A stretch of DNA of 64,000 bases, taken from positions 1 to 64,000 of the forward strand of contig NZ_FQUX01000010.1 of the NCBI RefSeq assembly GCF_900129275.1, written 5' to 3'. The number at the start of each line of letters is the position of its first letter. Positions within the stretch are counted from its first letter, which is position 1. A program made the position numbers and the translations under genes. This stretch comes from Arenibacter palladensis. GTDB lineage: Bacteria > Bacteroidota > Bacteroidia > Flavobacteriales > Flavobacteriaceae. The notes beneath the pieces were generated by a model that had not been told where the DNA came from, made no database searches, and saw only the letters and a program-made list of their open reading frames with translations. This document shows, in pieces, positions 58,272-64,000 of this stretch.

Positions 58272-59882
58272 ATGGATAAAAAGTACGCTATTTATGCTAT
58301 TTTGTTTGCGGTTTTGTTTTCGCAGGCACAAGACGTTGCGCTTCCAACGGACTTAAGGCAGCATAATTTAACCGAATTCAATGCCAGTTTGTTTAATCCG
58401 GTTTTTTCACTGGATAGGAACAATCCAGAGTCTATTGCCTGGTGGTCCAGGTATCAATGGCAGACCATTGACGGTGACCCTACTTCCATTTTCTTAAATT
58501 ATTCCAGAAAAATAAACACCCAGTCTTCCATAGGCGTTGGTTTTATGCAAAATAATACAGGGGTGTTTTTAAATACCGGTGGAGTACTCAACTATGCATA
58601 CGCCTTCGATTTTGGCAATAATATGCAATTGTCCGTGGGTTTGAACGTATTTGGTTTTAATAGTGAAATTGCAGACGATAGGTATAGTCCAAATCCTGAA
58701 ATTTCATTACCCCAATTGCAATTGGCCAAAAATGCATTTATTATGCAATTTGCCCCGGGCGTTAGATTTTCTGTGGACGGATTCAGCGTTGGTTTTACCG
58801 CAGAAAACCTGTTCGATTATAATTTCTCTACTAATAGTAGTGCTTCGGCATCCGATGAAAAGATATATATGGGTATGATCGACTATCGATTGCCAGTTAC
58901 CCTTTTCAGTGGTGTGGACAATGCCTATCTGCTGCCCATGCTGTATGTAAAATCGGTGCCTTATGGGGATACGCAGGTAGGACTAAATGCATTATTATCG
59001 TCCAATAAGTTTTGGTTGCAAGGTGGTTACAATAGTTTCTATGGCATATCAGGTGGTCTTGGGGGTAGATTTTTTAAGCATTTATCATTGGGTGCCCTTA
59101 TAGAATATGGCTTGGACGCTGAGGTTAAGGATATGGATCCCTCTTTTGAAATAATTGCAGCATATACACTAAGTAGTCCTGACCCACGTAAAAAGGTAGT
59201 TGGTTTTGATGTGGATGAGACTCCAGTAGAATTGGAAAAACCAGAGGAAGTTACTCCACCGGAAGCTGAGGATCGTGTAGTAGAGGAAAAGAAAATGCAG
59301 CGGGAGCTGAGCAAAGCGGAGGCTTTGGCTGAAAAAAAAGCGCTAAAAAAGGAAAAAAAACAGAAGCGTGTTAGAGGCAAGAAAAAGAAAGCGCTTGCGG
59401 AAGAATTAAGAGTGGCTCAGGAATTGGCCGTGGCAAAAAGGTTGAAGGAAGAACAGGAGGCCGCGGCATTGGCGAAGGCTGTACAGTTGAAGGAACAAAA
59501 AAGATTGGATTCCATTAAGGCAATGGAACTGGCATTGGCTAAGAAAATCCAGGATGACCTGGACATGATTGCGGCTCGAAAAAAGGCGGGCAAGAAGATA
59601 ACTCAAGGCCATTACGAGGAAGTGGATAAACTGGAAGGCCAAAAAGCAGGATTTTATCTTATAGGCAATGTTTATGGTACTTCAAGGTACCGTGATATTT
59701 TTGTAGAGAGCCTTAAGAAGAAAGGTATTGACGCTAAGTTTTTCTATTTGGAAAGGACCAAGTGGGACTATGTGTATTTGGAAAGGTTTGATACCTTGAG
59801 TGAAGCGGAAGCGGCAAGGGATAATAAATTCAATGGTAAATACGCCGAAAGAACCTGGATATTTAGGATAATAGGGGAGTAA
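58272..59882 (+). CDS. PorP/SprF-family protein with coiled-coil and SPOR-like tail
   Basis: The 536-residue protein has a signal peptide (ending SQAQ), a PorP/SprF type IX secretion outer-membrane barrel (about 20-300, QHNLTEFNASLFNP to AAYTLSSPDPRKK), a 130-residue Glu/Lys/Ala-rich coiled-coil linker and a C-terminal SPOR-like domain (from GFYLIGNVYGTSRYRD to the end). The ATG at 58272 is used; the TTG at 58266 lies next to the promoter. The tail could anchor the barrel to peptidoglycan; this is inferred. Confidence 0.88.
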   Translation: MDKKYAIYAILFAVLFSQAQDVALPTDLRQHNLTEFNASLFNPVFSLDRNNPESIAWWSRYQWQTIDGDPTSIFLNYSRKINTQSSIGVGFMQNNTGVFLNTGGVLNYAYAFDFGNNMQLSVGLNVFGFNSEIADDRYSPNPEISLPQLQLAKNAFIMQFAPGVRFSVDGFSVGFTAENLFDYNFSTNSSASASDEKIYMGMIDYRLPVTLFSGVDNAYLLPMLYVKSVPYGDTQVGLNALLSSNKFWLQGGYNSFYGISGGLGGRFFKHLSLGALIEYGLDAEVKDMDPSFEIIAAYTLSSPDPRKKVVGFDVDETPVELEKPEEVTPPEAEDRVVEEKKMQRELSKAEALAEKKALKKEKKQKRVRGKKKKALAEELRVAQELAVAKRLKEEQEAAALAKAVQLKEQKRLDSIKAMELALAKKIQDDLDMIAARKKAGKKITQGHYEEVDKLEGQKAGFYLIGNVYGTSRYRDIFVESLKKKGIDAKFFYLERTKWDYVYLERFDTLSEAEAARDNKFNGKYAERTWIFRIIGE

Positions 59883-59889
59883 TGTTTAA

Positions 59890-60486
59890 TTACTTTTTTA
59901 TTTCACGGACAATTAATTGGTCCAAATAGGTCACGGTATTCAACAAGTATTTTCTATCACCGGTTATAGTGGCCATGGCCACTGCCCCTTGGATCATGGT
60001 AAATAGTTGCTTTGAAAACTGGAGCGGTGTTACGGGTAGTCGCAATTCATTGTTGTTAAGTCCATTTTCCAGTACCAGGGCAATTTTCCCCTCTATAGTT
60101 TTTATGGTTTCCCTAGTTGCGGCCAGCAGTTGTGAATTATTGTGATTGGCATCTATCCCGATATTCAGAATGGGGCAACCGCCCAATTCCTCTATAAAAG
60201 TATCGTAATGACGATAGAAATTGGTAAGTACAAAAAGCTTTTGAAGGGAAGTTCCGCTCGAATTTAACTTATCGTCTATTTCGGATAATAGTTTTTTGCT
60301 GTTATATTCAAACGCCGCCAGTGCCAAGGAATCCTTGTTTTCAAAATTCCCGTATATGGCTCCTTTGGTCAGGCCTGTAGCCTCTGTTAGATTGCTCATG
60401 CTAGTGCCAACATATCCAAGCTTGTTGAAAATGGGAGCAACTGTTTCAATAATATAGGCGGTTGTTCTCTCGGCTTTTGTAGACAT
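59890..60486 (-). CDS. TetR/AcrR-family transcriptional regulator
   Basis: The 198-residue protein has a TetR-type helix-turn-helix at about 10-55 (YIIETVAPIFNKLGYVGTSM, then GLTKGAIYGNFENKDSLA) and a mostly helical C-terminal ligand-binding domain. It would repress a nearby gene or its own in the absence of ligand. The target is unknown; no efflux gene is next to it. It is convergent with the PorP/SprF fusion gene. Confidence 0.92.
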   Translation of the reverse strand: MSTKAERTTAYIIETVAPIFNKLGYVGTSMSNLTEATGLTKGAIYGNFENKDSLALAAFEYNSKKLLSEIDDKLNSSGTSLQKLFVLTNFYRHYDTFIEELGGCPILNIGIDANHNNSQLLAATRETIKTIEGKIALVLENGLNNNELRLPVTPLQFSKQLFTMIQGAVAMATITGDRKYLLNTVTYLDQLIVREIKK

Positions 60487-60543
60487 GTCCTTACAGTTTT
60501 ATGCTAATATAAAAAATCTTATACTGCATGGTATATATTGTTA

Positions 60544-60580
60544 ATAAAAAAGGGCATCCAACTATAAATTGGATGCCCTT
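60544..60580 (-). terminator. Terminator after clpB
   Basis: AAGGGCATCCAA and TTGGATGCCCTT form a perfect 12-base stem with a seven-base loop, followed on the minus strand by a T run. It lies about 20 bases after the clpB stop. Confidence 0.9.
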
Positions 60581-60598
60581 CTATTAATTGCGGCCATT

Positions 60599-63199
60599 TT
60601 ATTTGGCCAGTTCACTCTCATTTCTGAATACAAGCTGATCGTCAAAGGAGTCTATAAGGATAATTCCACCAGGGTGAATTTTACCACTTAACAATTCTTT
60701 GGAAATATTGTTCAATACTTCTTTTTGAATTACCCGTTTTATAGGTCTTGCACCATATTGCGGGTCGTATCCCTTGTTGGCCAAGTAATCTATGGCCTCT
60801 TCGGTTGCGTCTATTGTAATTTGCTGTTTGGCAACCAATTTTTTCAACTGATCCAATTGTAGAACCACTATCTTTTTAATGTCCTTTTTGCTTAGAGGGG
60901 TAAACATGATAATGTCGTCTATACGGTTTAGGAACTCTGGCCTTATAGTTTTTCGCAGCAGTCCCAATACTTCTACTCTGGCAGCCTCCGTGGCGCTATA
61001 GATGTCTTTGTTGTCCTCAAACTTTTCCTGAATAATATGGCTTCCCATATTACTGGTCATGATGATAATGGTATTTTTAAAATCAGCCACACGACCTTTG
61101 TTGTCCGTTAGCCTACCTTCATCCAATACTTGTAGAAGGACATTAAAGGTATCTGGATGTGCTTTTTCAATCTCATCCAGTAACACTACGGAATAGGGTC
61201 TTCTTCGCACTGCCTCCGTTAATTGGCCACCTTCGTCATAACCAATGTATCCTGGAGGTGCACCTACCAATCTACTTACAGAATGACGCTCTTGGTATTC
61301 GCTCATATCAATCCTGGTCATGGCATTTTCATCATCAAATAGATAGGCTGCCAAGGTTTTTGCCAATTCTGTCTTACCTACTCCCGTAGTTCCTAGGAAC
61401 AGGAAGGAGCCAATTGGTCTTTTACTATCCTGTAATCCAGCCCTACTTCTTCGGATGGCGTCGGAAACAGCCTGTATGGCTTCTTCCTGACCTACCACTC
61501 TTTTGTGGAGCACATCCTCCAATTTTAACAACTTTTCCCTTTCGCTCTGAAGCATTTTGGTAACGGGGATACCCGTCCATTTGGCTACCACCTCGGCTAT
61601 ATCCTCATTGGTGACCTCTTCCTTGATCAGGGTTTCCCCAAGTTGTTGTTCTTCCAGTTCGCTTTCCAGTTTTTCCAGTCTTTCTTGGGCTTCCTTTATT
61701 TTTCCGTACCTTATTTCGGCAACTTTTCCATAATCCCCATTACGCTCGGCCCTTTCTGCTTCCAACTTAAAGTTTTCAATATCGTTCTTTGTTTTTTGGA
61801 TATCGTCCACAACAGTTTTTTCGCTCTCCCATTTGGCAAAGATTTCATTTCGCTCTTCCTTCAAATTGGCAAGGTCCACATTCAAGGCCTTGAGTTTAGA
61901 GGTGTCGTTTTCTCGCTTAATAGCTTCAATTTCTATCTCCAGTTGCATTATTTTACGATCCAATACATCCAATTCTTCAGGTTTGGAATTTATTTCCATC
62001 CTCAACTTGGAAGCCGCTTCGTCCATTAGATCGATGGCCTTGTCCGGCAAGAATCTATTGGTAATATAGCGTTGTGATAATTCAACTGCCGCAATAACGG
62101 CTTCGTCCTTGATCCTAACCTTGTGGTGGGCCTCGTACTTTTCTTTTATACCCCTAAGAATGGATATTGCGCTTTCGGTATCCGGTTCATCCACTATTAC
62201 TTTCTGAAACCTTCGTTCCAGGGCTTTGTCCTTTTCAAAATATTTTTGATATTCGTCCAAGGTGGTAGCACCTATAGCTCGCAGTTCCCCACGGGCCAGG
62301 GCAGGCTTAAGTATATTTGCGGCATCCATGGCGCCTTGTCCGCCGCCGGCTCCGACAAGGGTATGGATTTCATCTATAAAGAGTACTATGTTCCCGTCCG
62401 AGGAGGTTACTTCCTTGATCACGGCTTTTAAACGCTCTTCAAATTCCCCTTTGTATTTGGCGCCTGCAATAAGCGCACCCATATCCAATGAAAAGATTAT
62501 TTTATCCTTTAGGTTCTCAGGGATGTCGCCCTGTACAATTCTATGGGCCAAACCTTCTGCAATAGCAGTTTTACCTACACCGGGTTCCCCAACCAGCATT
62601 GGGTTGTTTTTTGTTCTACGTGATAATATCTGTAAAACCCTCCTAATTTCCTCGTCCCTTCCAATAACTGGGTCCAATTTTCCGCTATCCGCTCGCTCAT
62701 TAAGATTTCTGGCGTACTTGTTCAATGAGTTATAGGTGTCCTCGGCACTTTGGGAGGTAACTTTGCCACCCTTTCTCAATTCATTTATTGCGGCTTTTAG
62801 GTCTTTTTCCGTAACTCCTTGGTCCTTGAGTATTTGCGCTATTTTGCTCTTGGATTTGAAAATTGCCAATAACAAATGTTCTATGGAAACATATTCATCC
62901 TCCATTTTTTTGGCAATAATACTGGCTTCTGTGACTGTCTTATTGGCTTCCCTGGAAAGCATAATTTCCCCACCCGATACTTTGGGGAAACTTTCCAGTT
63001 CCTTTTCCAAAATTTGGTTCAATAAGGTAGTGTTTACGTTCAATTTCTTAAGGATAAACGGAAGTACATTTTCCTCAACTTCGGAAATGGCCTTAAAAAT
63101 ATGTTCGTTCTCTATTTGTTGATGGCCCAGACCCTGCGCCATTTGTTGCGCATGCTGTATGGCTTCCTGCGACTTTATGGTGAAGTTATTGAAATTCAT
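60599..63199 (-). CDS. clpB: ATP-dependent chaperone ClpB
   Basis: The 866-residue AAA+ protein has the ClpN domain, NBD1 with Walker A GEPGVGKTA (about 203), the ClpB-only coiled-coil middle domain (about 410-530, rich in Glu/Lys/Leu) and NBD2 with GTTGVGKTE (about 605). The middle domain distinguishes it from ClpA/ClpC. It rescues aggregated proteins with DnaK. Its promoter region is shared with ytxJ and carries the GTAAGGTTG element. Confidence 0.97.
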   Translation of the reverse strand: MNFNNFTIKSQEAIQHAQQMAQGLGHQQIENEHIFKAISEVEENVLPFILKKLNVNTTLLNQILEKELESFPKVSGGEIMLSREANKTVTEASIIAKKMEDEYVSIEHLLLAIFKSKSKIAQILKDQGVTEKDLKAAINELRKGGKVTSQSAEDTYNSLNKYARNLNERADSGKLDPVIGRDEEIRRVLQILSRRTKNNPMLVGEPGVGKTAIAEGLAHRIVQGDIPENLKDKIIFSLDMGALIAGAKYKGEFEERLKAVIKEVTSSDGNIVLFIDEIHTLVGAGGGQGAMDAANILKPALARGELRAIGATTLDEYQKYFEKDKALERRFQKVIVDEPDTESAISILRGIKEKYEAHHKVRIKDEAVIAAVELSQRYITNRFLPDKAIDLMDEAASKLRMEINSKPEELDVLDRKIMQLEIEIEAIKRENDTSKLKALNVDLANLKEERNEIFAKWESEKTVVDDIQKTKNDIENFKLEAERAERNGDYGKVAEIRYGKIKEAQERLEKLESELEEQQLGETLIKEEVTNEDIAEVVAKWTGIPVTKMLQSEREKLLKLEDVLHKRVVGQEEAIQAVSDAIRRSRAGLQDSKRPIGSFLFLGTTGVGKTELAKTLAAYLFDDENAMTRIDMSEYQERHSVSRLVGAPPGYIGYDEGGQLTEAVRRRPYSVVLLDEIEKAHPDTFNVLLQVLDEGRLTDNKGRVADFKNTIIIMTSNMGSHIIQEKFEDNKDIYSATEAARVEVLGLLRKTIRPEFLNRIDDIIMFTPLSKKDIKKIVVLQLDQLKKLVAKQQITIDATEEAIDYLANKGYDPQYGARPIKRVIQKEVLNNISKELLSGKIHPGGIILIDSFDDQLVFRNESELAK

Positions 63200-63248
63200 A
63201 TAGTTGTTTTTTTTATGTTATTGCTTACTTTTGAAGTCTTAAAAGCAA

Positions 63249-63278
63249 CAACCTTACCACTGTTTTGAACAGGACAAA
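63249..63278 (-). promoter_or_regulatory. clpB promoter with GTAAGGTTG element
   Basis: On the minus strand TTTTG (63274-63278), an 17-18-base spacer and TAAGGTTG (63249-63256) resemble the housekeeping promoter with one mismatch in -7. The same GTAAGGTTG, preceded by CAGT, occurs on the plus strand at 63321-63329 before ytxJ. Confidence 0.5.
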
Positions 63279-63320
63279 ATGTCGTTTATTTCTCAATTTT
63301 AAGCGACAATTCGGCAGTTT

Positions 63321-63329
63321 GTAAGGTTG
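63321..63329 (+). promoter_or_regulatory. ytxJ promoter element GTAAGGTTG
   Basis: GTAAGGTTG repeats the clpB promoter element in the opposite orientation, 36 bases before the ytxJ ATG. With the upstream CAGT-TT stretch it forms a 14-base imperfect inverted repeat with the clpB copy. Confidence 0.45.
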
Positions 63330-63364
63330 ACAAGGTTTATTGGACTTAATACTAAAATTACGAA

Positions 63365-63766
63365 ATGGGGATTCTAATAGGGCTTTTTGGAAAGGGAAAT
63401 AATAGCGAAAAGGAAAAAAAAGAGGCAAAGGTTGCTCCTTGGGCACCATTGGCGTCCGTAGATCAGCTAGAGGTAATCAAGGAAAGATCCAAGGTGAGGC
63501 CTCAGATAATATTTAAACATTCCACTACCTGCGGTATAAGTAGAATGGTCATGAATAGGTTTAATGAGGGGTATGATATGCCTAAAGACAGTTTGGACCT
63601 GCATTATCTGGATCTACACCAATATCGCTCTGTTTCCAATGAAACCAGCAATGTATTTGGTGTTGTTCATGAGTCGCCACAGTTACTGGTAATTAAAAAC
63701 GGAACGGTAGTGGCGCATGAGTCCCACGGTGCAATTACGCAATTGGATTTAAAAAAATACATTTAG
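63365..63766 (+). CDS. Bacillithiol-linked redox protein YtxJ-like
   Basis: The 133-residue thioredoxin-fold protein has a single active-site cysteine, Cys56, in HSTTCGISRMV, which is the YtxJ pattern (monothiol, no CxxC). Known relatives in bacilli are linked to bacillithiol. It probably reverses protein bacillithiolation in the cytoplasm. It is divergent from clpB and shares the GTAAGGTTG promoter element, which suggests common stress regulation. Confidence 0.85.
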   Translation: MGILIGLFGKGNNSEKEKKEAKVAPWAPLASVDQLEVIKERSKVRPQIIFKHSTTCGISRMVMNRFNEGYDMPKDSLDLHYLDLHQYRSVSNETSNVFGVVHESPQLLVIKNGTVVAHESHGAITQLDLKKYI

Positions 63767-63799
63767 CTTTAAAGGAAACTCCTAAAAGGCTAAATGTAT
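63750..63799 (-). terminator. Terminator of the minus-strand gene at the window end
   Basis: ATACATTTAGC (63757-63767) pairs with GCTAAATGTAT (63789-63799), an 11-base perfect stem. On the minus strand it is followed by seven T. It overlaps the last codons of ytxJ and could stop transcription in both directions. Confidence 0.65.
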
Positions 63800-63839
63800 T
63801 CTTATTGGGGCTAATTAATAAGTAAGACCTATTTAAGGT

Positions 63840-64000
63840 TTAATTGAAACGATGTCTGGTGACTATGCCCTTCAATTTGGCTTTTAAATCTTCCCCTGCG
63901 TCATAAACCATTTGTTCATTGCTAGGAAAGGGTACGGCAGAAAGTTGCAGTAACGGGACCATATCTTCCTCAAGTGCACTTGTGTCGCCGTTGTGTTTGG
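63840..64000 (-). CDS. C-terminal end of an unidentified protein
   Basis: The minus strand stays open from the window edge to a TAA at 63840-63842, giving the last 52 residues, with EEDMVPLLQLSAVPFPSNE and the ending KGIVTRHRFN. Codon usage looks normal and the terminator at 63750-63799 follows. The start lies outside the window; I do not recognise the family from this piece. Confidence 0.65.
   Translation of the reverse strand, partial: KHNGDTSALEEDMVPLLQLSAVPFPSNEQMVYDAGEDLKAKLKGIVTRHRFN

Noticed and set aside
62262-62735. 157-residue plus-strand frame inside clpB
   Set aside because: Antisense shadow of the ClpB nucleotide-binding region; serine/proline-rich and without any domain.

Overview
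The window is a stretch of chromosome from an AT-rich marine-type member of the Bacteroidota, most likely family Flavobacteriaceae. The evidence is the gene content: a TonB-dependent receptor paired with a DUF4249 lipoprotein, a PorP/SprF (type IX secretion) protein, monomeric NADP isocitrate dehydrogenase, a bacillithiol-linked YtxJ protein, and several families I know mainly from flavobacteria (DUF4835, DUF6913, DUF6095, DUF6503, DUF7009-like). Many promoters show the Bacteroidota -7 element TAnnTTTG, and Shine-Dalgarno sites are scarce. I saw no transposase, phage gene, CRISPR array, tRNA or defence system. The window is mainly core genome, and the most interesting signals are in intergenic DNA and in a few unusual protein architectures.

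Layout. 1-126: end of an rRNA operon (5S rRNA and terminator). 202-905: an orphan lipoprotein with integron-cassette-like flanks, then a short repeat patch. 928-13325 (minus): deoxyribonucleotidase, DUF6095, DUF4249/TonB receptor pair, icd, rplS, trmD, a membrane coiled-coil protein, a long GAPDH and a DegQ-type protease. 13452-16575 (plus): dapF, GNAT, mltG and a lysozyme-fold protein, i.e. cell-wall synthesis and turnover. 16628-19257 (minus): dnaA, low-molecular-weight tyrosine phosphatase and an RsmI-like methyltransferase. 19843-22974 (minus): ribD, HAD, EamA, YigZ. 23017-29707 (plus): GNAT, prmC, LOG-family protein, ligA, then a sugar-acid cluster (GntP permease, FAH-family enzyme, small conserved protein). 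29854-36031 (minus): NIPSNAP protein, a YdeP/FdhF-like molybdoenzyme with FdhD, and a 5'-nucleotidase split into two exported proteins. 36103-48817 (plus): DUF6913, dapA, bamD, rpoZ, coaBC, DUF4835, recN, fabI, glycosyltransferase, YbbR-like protein, coaE and an RprX/RprY-like two-component system. 49025-55372 (minus): Gfo/Idh oxidoreductase, hydroxyacyl-CoA dehydrogenase, YggS, exonuclease/GIY-YIG fusion, K+ channel with zinc ribbon, miaA, gluconokinase. 55654-64000: pcm, smpB, DUF6503 lipoprotein, histidine phosphatase, PorP/SprF-SPOR fusion, TetR regulator, clpB, ytxJ, and the end of one more minus-strand gene.

How the genes fit together. Several groups serve envelope biogenesis: dapA, dapF, mltG, bamD, DUF4835, the TonB/DUF4249 pair, PorP/SprF. 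Others serve coenzyme and lipid synthesis: coaBC and coaE (both in the window), fabI, ribD. Gluconate uptake (GntP) and phosphorylation (GntK) are both present but about 20 kb apart. Points worth a second look are: a 0.68 kb gap between icd and rplS that looks like a separate small-RNA transcription unit; paired identical GTAAGGTTG promoter elements between clpB and ytxJ; a structured divergent region upstream of pcm; phased GTTAA repeats ahead of the two-component operon; and three genes that appear to start with TTG.
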